Shown piece after piece: positions 8,257 through 16,310 of a stretch of DNA of 32,007 bases. The stretch covers positions 1 to 32,007 of the forward strand of contig SFPR01000013.1 of assembly GCA_004551865.1 (NCBI GenBank). The letters are read 5' to 3'. Positions within the stretch are counted from its first letter, which is position 1. Each line of letters begins with the position of its first letter. The position numbers were made by a program, and so were the translations under genes. The notes under the pieces are model-generated. The model was not told where the DNA came from, did not search any database, and worked only from the letters and a program-made list of their open reading frames with translations. Origin of the DNA: Bacteroidales bacterium (GTDB taxonomy: Bacteria > Bacteroidota > Bacteroidia > Bacteroidales > P3).

Positions 8257-9924
8257 ATGGAAGAAATGTTGGAAGTGTATTGTCGAAATACCGATACCAA
8301 GCTCCTTGTCCGCTCGGGCATGGATATGCTCGGGGTTGCCGACTTTGCAGGAATGAAAAATACTGAGAACATTCTCGGAGTATGCGTAAACAACAAGGTA
8401 CAAAATCTCAATTATCGCATCTATTCTCCAAAGACAGTGGAGTTTTTGGACATCAACACCACAAACGGAAGACGTATGTATGCGTTTTCTCTCATGTTTA
8501 TGCTCTATCGTGCTGTGAAAGAGCTGTATCCAGAGAGTGAACTATACATTCAGCACTCTATGTCCGACGGCTATTTTTGTGAGATAAACAATCTTGAAGA
8601 GAGTATGCCGCAGGTAATAGGCAAATTGAAAGAACGTATGTGCCGAATGGTCGAAGAAAACATTCCTTTTTTGAGAAAGATTGTCCCTGTTGCAGAGGCG
8701 GCAGAGCTTTTTGAACGTTTGGGAATGAAAGAGAAAGCAGAACTGATACGCAACAGCAATCGGCTTTATGCCAATGTGGATTTGCTCGGAGAGGTGGTCA
8801 ATATGTTCTTTTTTGAGCTTGTTCCCTCAACTGCATACCTCAAAGTGTTTGACCTTTATGCCTTTGACGATGGTTTTATTTTGCAAATGCCCTCAAAGGA
8901 AGACCCTTCTCAAACTCCTAAGCAGCATACCAAAGACCTTAAACTTTTCTCCATATTCAGAGAACACAAAAATTGGGTTCGTATTTTGGGAACTCCGTAT
9001 GTCAATATGCTCAACAAGGCAGTCGAATACAACAAACAAAACGAACTTATACAGGTTTCGGAAGCCTTGCACGAGAAGAAATATGCAGAAATTGCCGACA
9101 ATATATATAGGAGAAAGGACGAGGTTAAGTTAGTTCTGCTTGCCGGGCCTTCGTCGTCGGGAAAAACGACCTCATGCAGGCGAATTGCAACCCAGCTTTC
9201 GGTGCTCGGGTTCAAGCCTTTGCAGATTTCGTTGGACGATTACTTTGTCGATAGGGAACATACGCCCAAAGATGCTTCGGGAAACTACGATTTTGAGTGC
9301 ATAGAGGCGTTAGACTTGGACTTTTTCAACTATCAGATGAAGGAATTGCTTTCGGGAGCAGAGATAGAGCTTCCGCGGTTTGACTTTATCAGCGGAAAGC
9401 GAGTTCAAAGCGGCAACAGACTGAAAATGAAAGCAAATTCGATTTTGATTGTCGAAGGTATTCATGCACTAAATCCCCACCTTACCGACAAAATTGAGGC
9501 AAAAAACAAATACAATGTCTTTGTGTCGGCAATGACACAGTTAGCCTTGGACCGCCACAACCTGATAAGCAGCAGCGATAACCGACTTTTGAGAAGAATA
9601 GTGAGGGACAACAATTACAGAGGATACTCTGCACAAGACACAATACTTCGTTGGGATAGCGTCAGAAGCGGAGAAGAAAAACACATATTCCCATATCAAG
9701 AGAATGCAGACAGTATTTTCAACTCCTCATTGCTATATGAAATAGGTGTTTTGAAACCAACGGCAGAAAAATTGCTCTTTGAAGTGGCACAAAACTCGCC
9801 TGCCTATTCGGAAGCACGCCGATTGCAAAACTTTTTGTCAGAATTTAAGTCGATAAAGACCGATTTCATACCTCCGACTTCGATAATGAGAGAGTTTTTG
9901 GGAGGTAGCAGCTTTGCATATTAA
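8257..9924 (+). CDS. Nucleoside (uridine) kinase-like protein with ThrRS-like N-terminal region
   Basis: The C-terminal half is a phosphoribulokinase/uridine kinase domain: P-loop AGPSSSGKTT near residues 296-305, then SLDDYFVDREHTP and FDFISGKR, typical of uridine kinases, which phosphorylate uridine or cytidine. The N-terminal ~280 residues resemble the TGS-like and editing-type regions of threonyl-tRNA synthetase (for example HSMSDGYFCEI near 100-111), an arrangement known in Bacteroidota and Firmicutes proteins annotated simply as nucleoside kinase. I chose ATG 8257 (555 residues) over a TTG at 8248 because AGGAA sits 8 to 12 bases upstream of the ATG. The substrate and the purpose of the N-terminal region are unknown. 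It follows the tcdA-like gene by 64 bp. Confidence 0.82.
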   Translation: MEEMLEVYCRNTDTKLLVRSGMDMLGVADFAGMKNTENILGVCVNNKVQNLNYRIYSPKTVEFLDINTTNGRRMYAFSLMFMLYRAVKELYPESELYIQHSMSDGYFCEINNLEESMPQVIGKLKERMCRMVEENIPFLRKIVPVAEAAELFERLGMKEKAELIRNSNRLYANVDLLGEVVNMFFFELVPSTAYLKVFDLYAFDDGFILQMPSKEDPSQTPKQHTKDLKLFSIFREHKNWVRILGTPYVNMLNKAVEYNKQNELIQVSEALHEKKYAEIADNIYRRKDEVKLVLLAGPSSSGKTTSCRRIATQLSVLGFKPLQISLDDYFVDREHTPKDASGNYDFECIEALDLDFFNYQMKELLSGAEIELPRFDFISGKRVQSGNRLKMKANSILIVEGIHALNPHLTDKIEAKNKYNVFVSAMTQLALDRHNLISSSDNRLLRRIVRDNNYRGYSAQDTILRWDSVRSGEEKHIFPYQENADSIFNSSLLYEIGVLKPTAEKLLFEVAQNSPAYSEARRLQNFLSEFKSIKTDFIPPTSIMREFLGGSSFAY

Positions 9925-10032
9925 GCAAAAAACAAAGAGTTTTGAACATCAATTTTTGATTGTAAGCATTTGAACAGCAAAATGTTGAATAGAAATTAAC
10001 AAGTGCGATTTTTGAAAAAATACACCCAAAAA

Positions 10033-10063
10033 TTTGGCAGTCGGAAAAAAAGTAGTAATTTAG
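10033..10063 (+). promoter_or_regulatory. Promoter for tonB
   Basis: TTTG at 10033-10036, 19-bp spacer, TAATTTAG at 10056-10063 (one mismatch to TAnnTTTG). The 192-bp gap before tonB is AT-rich and otherwise shows only poly-A stretches. Confidence 0.6.
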
Positions 10064-10116
10064 CAGTTCGAAAAACAAGTGATTTGATAGTTTCATAAAG
10101 AGTAAAAATTAGCGAC

Positions 10117-10809
10117 ATGGAAGCAAAGAAGTCAGACAAAGCGAATTTGGAAAAGACCAAAACGATGTTCACATTGTTGGGTCTTGTCATTTCGATTTCC
10201 ATTGTGATACTCGCTTTCGAGTGGAAGAGCTACGACGAGAAAGAAGAGGCAATGCAACTTACCCAGGTTGTGCAAGAAGTTGAGGAAATGGTAATCCAGA
10301 CAAGGCAGGAAGAAACACCACCTCCTCCGGAAGAACCTCAGCAAGCCGAAACAACCGAGTTTGAAATCGTAGATGACGACCAAGAATTGAAAAACGAGTT
10401 CAGCATTGAGACCTTTGAGAACACGGGAAATGCCGAAGTATTCATTCCAAAGGTAGAAGTGGTTGAAGAAGTGGTCGAAGAGGAAGAGCAAACAATCTTC
10501 ATAGTTGTTGAAGAGAGTGCTTCGTTCCCCGGAGGTATCCAAGAGATGATGAATTTCATCAAAAACAACTTGAAATACCCACAACAAGCTCGTGAAACCG
10601 GTACTCAGGGCAAGGTATTCGTTAGTTTCGTTGTCGAAAAAGACGGTTCATTGACCGATGTCAAAGTATTGAGAGACATAGGTTCCGGTTGTGGAGAAGA
10701 GGCAGTGAGAGTTGTTAAATCGATGCCTAAATGGAAACCTGCAAAGCAAAGAGGTAAACCTGTGAGAATGCAGTTTAACTTGCCTGTTGCTTTCACTTTG
10801 GCAGGTTGA
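10117..10809 (+). CDS. tonB: TonB energy transducer
   Basis: Inner-membrane protein of 230 residues that couples the proton-motive force to outer-membrane TonB-dependent transporters. It has a short cytoplasmic N-terminus, one transmembrane helix (about 16-34), a short proline stretch PPPPEEP, an unusually acidic linker rich in Val-Glu (about 122-140), and a C-terminal TonB domain with FPGG, KYPQQARETGTQGKVFVSF, DIGSGCGEEAVRV and PKWKPAKQRGKPV, the usual Bacteroidota form. ExbB/ExbD genes and receptors are not in the window. The usual linker is Pro/Lys rich, so the acidic one is slightly odd. The gene has its own promoter and a terminator downstream, so it is probably monocistronic. Confidence 0.92.
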   Translation: MEAKKSDKANLEKTKTMFTLLGLVISISIVILAFEWKSYDEKEEAMQLTQVVQEVEEMVIQTRQEETPPPPEEPQQAETTEFEIVDDDQELKNEFSIETFENTGNAEVFIPKVEVVEEVVEEEEQTIFIVVEESASFPGGIQEMMNFIKNNLKYPQQARETGTQGKVFVSFVVEKDGSLTDVKVLRDIGSGCGEEAVRVVKSMPKWKPAKQRGKPVRMQFNLPVAFTLAG

Positions 10810-10866
10810 TAGTACAATTTGACTATTTTTCATTTTGTGAGTTTTAGATGTATTAAGCATCTGAGA

Positions 10867-10896
10867 GCAGCGGGTTGAGATAACCCGTTGCTTTTT
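10867..10896 (+). terminator. Intrinsic terminator after tonB
   Basis: Ten-bp stem (10867-10876 with 10882-10891, one G-U pair), 5-base loop, then TTTTT at 10892-10896. It sits 20 bp before the ABC-F start codon. Confidence 0.85.
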
Positions 10897-10915
10897 CTGT
10901 TATGACAAATTTGAA

Positions 10916-12865
10916 ATGATAACAATAAACGGACTTTCGGTACATTTCCCCGGCGGATACTTGTTTGAAAATGTGGGATTTGTTGTGGGAAATAACGACA
11001 GAATAGGTTTGGTGGGCAAAAATGGAGCAGGCAAATCCACTCTTCTCAAAGTCATTGCAGGCAGACAGGAATACGACAAAGGCAATATGGTGATAAGCGA
11101 AGGGCAAACCATAGGTTACCTTCCGCAAGAGATGATTCCAAACTCAAAGGTCAGCGTTTTGGAAGAAGCCATGACCGCTTTTGACTTGCTAAACACAATG
11201 GAAAAAGAGTTGGAGAGTCTTGTCAAAACCATCAGCGAAAGAGAGGATTACGCATCAGCCGAATATGAGCGACTATTGCTCCGACACAGCGAATTGAGCG
11301 AGCGACTTTCGTTACTTTCGTCGGGCAACAGGCAAGGCGAAGCCGAGAAAATACTTTTGGGATTGGGGTTTTCGCATGAAGATTTCACAAGAAAGATGAC
11401 AGAGTTCAGCAGTGGCTGGCAGATGAGGGTCGAATTGGCAAAGCTCTTGCTCAGAAAACCCGACACTCTTTTGCTTGACGAGCCGACAAATCACCTTGAT
11501 ATTGAATCCATTCAGTGGTTAGAAAACTTTCTCGGCTCATATCGCGGAGCCATAATGTTGGTTTCGCACGACAGATGCTTTCTTGACAATATCACAAACC
11601 GCACAATAGAAATCACCTCGGGCAAGATATATGACTACAAGACCAATTATTCAAATTATGTCAAGCTCCACGCCGAAAGGATAGAGCAACAGCAGGCCCG
11701 AATGGACAATCAACAAAGGCAAATAGCTCAAACCGAGAAATTCATAGAACGTTTCAGATATAAGGCAACCAAGAGCAAGCAGGTGCAATCGAAGATAAAG
11801 ATGCTCGAAAAGATGGAAAAGGTCGAAATTGACCAAACTGACACCTCCTCAATCCACTTTCGCTTTGCTCCTTCGCCACATTCGGGCAAGGTGGTCGTCG
11901 AAATAAAGCAGCTGAACAAAGCCTACGGAGACAAACTCGTGCTAAAAGATGTGGAGATGCTCATCGAAAGAGGGGAGAAGGTCGCTTTTGTGGGCAAAAA
12001 CGGCGAAGGAAAATCCACACTCTCCAAAATCATTGTTTCAGACTTGGAACAAAGCAGCGGAATATGCAATTTGGGACACGGAGTTGCCATAGGATATTTC
12101 GCACAGAACCAAGCTGCACTTTTGGACGGTACAAAGACTGTCTTTGAAACCATAGATGACATTGCAGTTGGTGAAGTCCGTACACGCATTCGCAACATTC
12201 TGGGCAGTTTTCTTTTTGACGAGAACGACATAGAGAAGAAAGTGAGCGTCCTTTCGGGAGGAGAGAAAACCCGACTTGCACTTGCCAAACTTCTTCTTTC
12301 GCCTTGCAATCTGCTTGTGCTTGACGAACCTACCAATCACCTCGATATGCTCTCCAAAGACATACTTAAAATGGCTCTTGTGCAGTATGACGGAACGCTC
12401 ATAGTGGTTTCGCACGACAGAGACTTCCTTCAAGGGCTTACAGATACCATTTACGAGTTCTCACACCACAAAGTAAGCCAATTCAAAGGCGACATTTTTG
12501 AGTTCCTTCAAAGCAAAAAGCTCGACGACTTGAAAGAATTGGACACGACAACAGCTTCCGACAAATCCAAAAACTCAACACCGATAACACAAAGCAAACA
12601 AGATTACCTCAAAAACAAAGAGCGAGAAAGTGCTTTGAGGAAAATGAGAAATCGCATTACCTTGTGCGAAAACGAAATAGAGGCTTTGGAACAGCAGATT
12701 GCAGAAATGGACAAGCAAATGTCGATGCCCGATTTTGTAAGCGACAATTCAGATTTGGACAACTTTTACAAACAATACGATAACCTCAAAAAGCAAATCT
12801 CGGAGCAAATGAACCGCTGGGAAGACTTGCAGTCAGAACTTGAACAAGCACAACAACAATGTTAA
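10916..12865 (+). CDS. ABC-F family ATPase (ribosome-associated type)
   Basis: Soluble protein of 649 residues with two ABC domains and no membrane segment. Domain 1: Walker A GKNGAGKS (34-41), signature FSSGWQMR, Walker B LLLDEPTNHLD, switch SHDRCF. A charged interdomain linker (KATKSKQVQSKIKMLEKME) follows, then domain 2: Walker A GKNGEGKS, signature LSGGEKTR, Walker B LVLDEPTNHLD, SHDRDF. The C-terminus (about 565-649) is a long coiled coil, as in Uup. ABC-F proteins act on the ribosome, as translation factors or in antibiotic protection; which applies here is not shown. The catalytic glutamates are present in both sites. The stop overlaps the MATE gene by 7 bases (ATGTTAA), so translation is probably coupled. 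No good promoter is visible between the tonB terminator and the ATG at 10916. Confidence 0.9.
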   Translation: MITINGLSVHFPGGYLFENVGFVVGNNDRIGLVGKNGAGKSTLLKVIAGRQEYDKGNMVISEGQTIGYLPQEMIPNSKVSVLEEAMTAFDLLNTMEKELESLVKTISEREDYASAEYERLLLRHSELSERLSLLSSGNRQGEAEKILLGLGFSHEDFTRKMTEFSSGWQMRVELAKLLLRKPDTLLLDEPTNHLDIESIQWLENFLGSYRGAIMLVSHDRCFLDNITNRTIEITSGKIYDYKTNYSNYVKLHAERIEQQQARMDNQQRQIAQTEKFIERFRYKATKSKQVQSKIKMLEKMEKVEIDQTDTSSIHFRFAPSPHSGKVVVEIKQLNKAYGDKLVLKDVEMLIERGEKVAFVGKNGEGKSTLSKIIVSDLEQSSGICNLGHGVAIGYFAQNQAALLDGTKTVFETIDDIAVGEVRTRIRNILGSFLFDENDIEKKVSVLSGGEKTRLALAKLLLSPCNLLVLDEPTNHLDMLSKDILKMALVQYDGTLIVVSHDRDFLQGLTDTIYEFSHHKVSQFKGDIFEFLQSKKLDDLKELDTTTASDKSKNSTPITQSKQDYLKNKERESALRKMRNRITLCENEIEALEQQIAEMDKQMSMPDFVSDNSDLDNFYKQYDNLKKQISEQMNRWEDLQSELEQAQQQC

Positions 12866-14190
12866 AACCAAAGTATTACAAAGACAATTTCCGTCTTGCA
12901 TATCCTATAATCCTCTCTTCGCTCGGCATGAGTGTAGTACAATTTTTTGATACGCTCATGGTAGGGCAGTTAGGTAAAGTTCCTTTGGCAGGAGTTGCCT
13001 TTTCGGCAGCAATAACGACCATTGCACTCGTTTTCGGGCAGGGAATAGGTATGGCACTTACCCCGCTTGTGGGACAGTCATACGCAAGAAAGGAAACAAA
13101 ACGCATATCTATGCTGTTCCAGAACGCAATCAGTCTCAACTTTTTCACCGGAGCGTTCATTGTGACAGTACTTCTTCTTTTTGTACCGCTGATGCCATAT
13201 CTCGGACAGCCGACCGAAGTGATTGAAGCAGCGAGAAACTACTTCATAGTTACCGCAATATCGCTTTTTCCTGCACAGCTCTTTCTTGCTTTTCGCCACT
13301 TTATGGAAGGAGTGGGCAACACAAAGGCAACAATGGTTATCATCATATCCTCAAACGCACTGAACATACTTCTCAACTATCTTTTTATCTTCGGTGTGTG
13401 GGGCTTCCCATGTTTGGGAGTGCTTGGAGCGGGAGTTGCAACCCTCATTGCCCGAACACTTATGCCGCTTGCATACCTTGTCTATTTGCTTTGGCACAAA
13501 CACTATCGAAAATATTTTAAGTTCTTCTCAAAAGAGAACTTCTTGTTGCACACTCACAAAATCATAATCCGATTGGGACTTCCCATTGCCGTGCAGTTGG
13601 CTTTGGAATGTATCAGTTTTTCTATGGTAACCATAATGATGGGTTGGTATTCGACTGTTGCACTTGCTGCATATCAGATTGTATTGACATTTGTTACCCT
13701 TACCTTCCAAGTAGCCTGCGGAATAGCTTCTGCAACCACCATTTTGGTATCTCATGCCTTCGGACGAAGAGACAAAACGGAAGTGTCATGCTACTCGATG
13801 AGCGGATTGCATTTGAGTTTTCTTTCAATGGGAATATCGGCACTTTGTTTTATCTTTTTCGGACGGCAAATTACTTCGTTGTTTTCAACCGATATTGATG
13901 TGATAAGGCAGGGGGCAATGCTGTTTGTTGTTGCCGGTGCTTTCCAGCTCTTTGACGGGGCGCAATCTACTCTTCTCGGAGCATTGAGAGGAATAAACGA
14001 TGTAACCAAACCGATGAAGTATTCATTTTTAAGCTATATTCTTTTTGCCATACCTATGGCTTATTGTTTGGGATTTTTGTTTGGCTTTGGTCCTTGTGGC
14101 ATTCTTTCCGGTGAAGCCTTGGGATTGATGCTTGCGGCACTGCTTTACTATCGCCGATTGCGAAAATCAACCTCGGCAATGAAGCTCTGA
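12859..14190 (+). CDS. MATE family multidrug/sodium exporter (NorM-like)
   Basis: Polytopic inner-membrane protein of 443 residues with about twelve hydrophobic segments in two homologous halves. The N-terminus SLGMSVVQFFDTLMVGQLG, followed by GQGIGMALTPLVGQSYARKE, is typical of MATE transporters, which export cationic drugs or metabolites in exchange for Na+ or H+. The second half shows the matching SATTILVSHAFGRRD motif. The ATG at 12859 overlaps the end of the ABC-F gene by 7 bases. The substrate cannot be told from sequence. The gene ends 44 bp before palindromic array B, which separates it from the converging minus-strand operon. Confidence 0.92.
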   Translation: MLKPKYYKDNFRLAYPIILSSLGMSVVQFFDTLMVGQLGKVPLAGVAFSAAITTIALVFGQGIGMALTPLVGQSYARKETKRISMLFQNAISLNFFTGAFIVTVLLLFVPLMPYLGQPTEVIEAARNYFIVTAISLFPAQLFLAFRHFMEGVGNTKATMVIIISSNALNILLNYLFIFGVWGFPCLGVLGAGVATLIARTLMPLAYLVYLLWHKHYRKYFKFFSKENFLLHTHKIIIRLGLPIAVQLALECISFSMVTIMMGWYSTVALAAYQIVLTFVTLTFQVACGIASATTILVSHAFGRRDKTEVSCYSMSGLHLSFLSMGISALCFIFFGRQITSLFSTDIDVIRQGAMLFVVAGAFQLFDGAQSTLLGALRGINDVTKPMKYSFLSYILFAIPMAYCLGFLFGFGPCGILSGEALGLMLAALLYYRRLRKSTSAMKL

Positions 14191-14234
14191 CCGCTCAAGT
14201 GCAAGACTGCAAAAAACACAACTGAAATACAAGG

Positions 14235-14320
14235 AAAATAAATCGCCGTTTTGTCAAAATAAAACGGCGATTTATTTTGCTAAAACGCCGTATTTTTCGA
14301 AAAAGACGGCGTTTTATTTT
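14235..14320. repeat. Palindromic array B (AAAACGSCGTTTT family), bidirectional terminator
   Basis: First hairpin: perfect 18-bp stem, 14235-14252 with 14261-14278, 8-base loop. Second hairpin: 11-bp stem, 14281-14291 with 14306-14316, whose loop contains a further TTTTT/AAAAA inner stem, followed by TTTT. It lies between the converging MATE gene and the minus-strand VTT gene, so it can stop transcripts from both sides. Compared with arrays A and D, the stem carries AAATCGCCG paired with CGGCGATTT, a matched change. Confidence 0.85.
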
Positions 14321-14404
14321 GACAGGTCTTAATGTTTTGATTTTCAGTATGGTTTTTGAGCTTACGGGTCGGAGAGAAAGAACTGTGAAATCGGGCTTTT
14401 ATTT

Positions 14405-14857
14405 TCAGAGAAAGAACGATTGCACATTAAAATACTCGATAAGCACACCCATAAAAGCAAAGCGGACAAAGCGACCTATCGACATATACAGACAACTCTT
14501 CAAAGGTGATATTTTCATAAAGCCGAGTGTTATCGCAATCACGTCTCCCACAATGGGCAACCATGCAAAAAATCCTGCAACCGCCTTATATTTATCGACT
14601 TTTGCCCTCATCTGTTCAATCTTTTCGCGGCTTACCTTGAAGAACTTCTCAATCCACTCCATCTTTCCGAGCCAACCAAGTCCGAAAGAGGTCATTCCTC
14701 CGATGCTGTTGCCCAATCCTGCAAGGAAAACGCACAACCATACATTGTTTCCCAAAGCAATGTTTCCCACAAGCAACGCTTCACTCGGAAAAGGCAACAC
14801 AGTAGAGGCAAGGAAGCTGCCGATAAACAGCCCCAATAAACCCAAGTGTTCGAGCAT
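14405..14857 (-). CDS. YqaA/DedA-like VTT-domain membrane protein
   Basis: Inner-membrane protein of 150 residues, last gene of the minus-strand operon, 4 bp after the lipoprotein gene. Sequence features are FIGSFLASTVLPFPSEALLV near the start, GLGNSIGGMTSFGLGWLG in the middle and FFAWLPIVGDVIAITLGFMK later, the pattern of the short YqaA (COG1238) branch of the VTT/SNARE-associated superfamily. Some DedA relatives move undecaprenyl phosphate or other lipids across the membrane; for this short branch that is not established. It converges on the MATE gene, with array B between them. Confidence 0.85.
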   Translation of the reverse strand: MLEHLGLLGLFIGSFLASTVLPFPSEALLVGNIALGNNVWLCVFLAGLGNSIGGMTSFGLGWLGKMEWIEKFFKVSREKIEQMRAKVDKYKAVAGFFAWLPIVGDVIAITLGFMKISPLKSCLYMSIGRFVRFAFMGVLIEYFNVQSFFL

Positions 14858-14861
14858 CAGA

Positions 14862-15254
14862 CTATTTTATTCGACGATAAGTAAATGTGCGATTGTCTTT
14901 GTCTTTGTAAATCATCTTGTTTTGGTCGATTGACTGAATGATGTAACGTTTTGTTACAACGTGTTCATCAACCACAATGAGGGTGTCTCCTGTTACGGTA
15001 TATGTTCCCACACTTACTGAGCTTGTACAGCTGTCGAACGTCGTGAGAGTGCGGGCTTTTGCTTCCGCAACATAATCTGCAAACTCAATATAGGAGGCTT
15101 TTTGACAATCTGCCGCTTCGGGGTCAGCCATTATCTCCTCCTTGTTCCATCGTCCTATGATAAGGTCGTTTTCTTCAATCTTTTCTTGGCATGAAGTGAG
15201 AACAGAACCGCACACTATGCCCGAGAAAAGCAACATTACTAACTTTTTATTCAT
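14862..15254 (-). CDS. Small lipoprotein, possibly lipocalin-like
   Basis: 130 residues starting at MNKKLVMLLFSG; the frame is open further upstream but this ATG begins a clear lipoprotein signal ending in VLTSC, with the lipidated Cys at about position 22. The mature part begins IIGRWNKEEI and ends in short beta-rich stretches (GTYTVTGDTLIVVDE, KMIYKDKDNRTFTYRRI), the pattern of small Bacteroidota lipocalin-like lipoproteins. No function is known. The start overlaps the end of the preceding membrane-protein gene by 8 bases, indicating one operon and probable translational coupling. Confidence 0.8.
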   Translation of the reverse strand: MNKKLVMLLFSGIVCGSVLTSCQEKIEENDLIIGRWNKEEIMADPEAADCQKASYIEFADYVAEAKARTLTTFDSCTSSVSVGTYTVTGDTLIVVDEHVVTKRYIIQSIDQNKMIYKDKDNRTFTYRRIK

Positions 15255-15690
15255 CTTTTGTTTGATTTTCGTTTGATTGATTTTTGGATTGTTTCTCTTC
15301 TTCGGCTTGTCTTCTCGATAGTTTATTGGTTGTAATGGTGTCAAAGACCAAAAAGAATAAGAATAACACAAAGTAAGTGATTGCAAACTTGGCTTGGGTT
15401 TCGATGTTGAAAAGAAAGACCACTGCCAATACGCCCAAATAAATCACAAACTTTGCAACCTTGGTAATCAAAAAGATGTGTACGAAGTTCATCTTGGTCT
15501 TTTTTGGCAGGAAATACAGAGCTGAGTATGACAAGGCGGTCAGTGCATAAAACATCACTACATAATATGGCAGGTTTTCACTGAAAAAGTCTTTGTTTAG
15601 GGCAAGAGCAGAAAACAAAGTCAGAAAGCAAACGCATATTGCAAAGATACTCAGATACGAAAAGTAAGATAAAATCGGGTGTTGTTTCAT
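15247..15690 (-). CDS. Four-helix membrane protein, AtpZ-linked
   Basis: 147 residues from ATG 15690 (a start at 15726 is possible but would overlap atpZ by 32 bases). Four hydrophobic segments lie at about 10-30, 40-60, 70-95 and 103-122, then a hydrophilic, Lys/Gln/Glu-rich tail. I do not recognise a named family. In many Bacteroidota a gene of this size and topology lies between atpZ/atpI and the ATP synthase a-subunit gene and is thought to be an ATP synthase subunit I-like accessory; position is the only basis for that here. It starts 4 bp after atpZ. Confidence 0.78.
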   Translation of the reverse strand: MKQHPILSYFSYLSIFAICVCFLTLFSALALNKDFFSENLPYYVVMFYALTALSYSALYFLPKKTKMNFVHIFLITKVAKFVIYLGVLAVVFLFNIETQAKFAITYFVLFLFFLVFDTITTNKLSRRQAEEEKQSKNQSNENQTKDE

Positions 15691-15694
15691 TTTT

Positions 15695-15883
15695 CTATTT
15701 CTTTGTAAGTTTTTTGAGGGTGGCATACAGCCCTATGGCAATGGCAATAAGGCTCAAACTCACCGTAAAAAGTGGTTTTAATTCGACAAAATGTTCGTCC
15801 AACTTATATCCGGCGAACACTCCCAAAAACACAATGAACAAAAGTTCAAATGCTATTGCGGAATATTTGCCGTATTCGTTCAT
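15695..15883 (-). CDS. atpZ: AtpZ/AtpI family protein
   Basis: 62-residue protein with two transmembrane helices joined by a short loop containing GVFAGYKLDEHF, the family signature. The family assists assembly of the F1Fo ATP synthase c-ring or Mg2+/Ca2+ supply to it, and its genes usually lead atp operons. I chose the ATG at 15883 (MNEYGKYSAIAFELL) because upstream codons in frame lie in the end of the bactofilin gene and encode a poly-basic stretch unlike the family. It follows bactofilin by 19 bp. No ATP synthase structural gene is in the window. Confidence 0.85.
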   Translation of the reverse strand: MNEYGKYSAIAFELLFIVFLGVFAGYKLDEHFVELKPLFTVSLSLIAIAIGLYATLKKLTKK

Positions 15884-15902
15884 TTTCTGTCGGTTGTTCT
15901 TA

Positions 15903-16286
15903 CTATTGTTCGTTGTTTTCTTGGTTGTTCTGTATATAGAACTGATTTTGTTCTTCGCCCATCGAACAATAACCCGAAAAGACTGCACCCGGTTCAATCG
16001 AAATCTGACCTATGACCAAGTCTCCCTTGATGCAGGCGTTTTTGAGAAGCGAAAGAAGTTCATCAACCCTTATATTGCCATCGACTTTGCCTGCCAATTC
16101 GGCGTTTTGACAAGCTATCGTTCCGTTGATGTAGCCGCTTTCTCCCATATAGAGAGTTCCTTTCACGGTAAGATTTCCGTTTATTGTGCCATCTACTCTC
16201 ATATTTCCGTCAGAAACAACATCGCCTTTGATTGATGTTCCTCTGCTGATAACATTAAGCTGTTCGCCCTGATCGAATTTTGTCAT
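15903..16286 (-). CDS. Bactofilin (polymer-forming cytoskeletal protein)
   Basis: 127 residues with a central right-handed beta-helix visible as repeated short hydrophobic/Gly steps (ISRGTSIKGDVVSDGNMRVDG, INGNLTVKG, INGTIACQNAELAGKVDGNI, CIKGDLVIG), flanked by short disordered ends. Bactofilins polymerise without nucleotide at the membrane and organise cell-wall enzymes or polar structures. The C-terminal tail is Gln/Asn rich. The gene follows the PorW-like gene by 24 bp and precedes atpZ by 19 bp, so it is part of the minus-strand operon. A separate M23 peptidase partner, often found with bactofilins, is not present. Confidence 0.92.
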   Translation of the reverse strand: MTKFDQGEQLNVISRGTSIKGDVVSDGNMRVDGTINGNLTVKGTLYMGESGYINGTIACQNAELAGKVDGNIRVDELLSLLKNACIKGDLVIGQISIEPGAVFSGYCSMGEEQNQFYIQNNQENNEQ

Positions 16287-16310
16287 AACTTTTGTGTTTT
16301 TATAGTGTTA

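Noticed and set aside
14277..14933. Plus-strand frame of 218 codons
   Set aside because: It starts inside palindromic array B and runs opposite to the VTT gene, which has clear family features on the minus strand.
15639..16235. Plus-strand frame of 198 codons
   Set aside because: Lies antisense to the bactofilin, AtpZ and membrane-protein genes, which are better supported.
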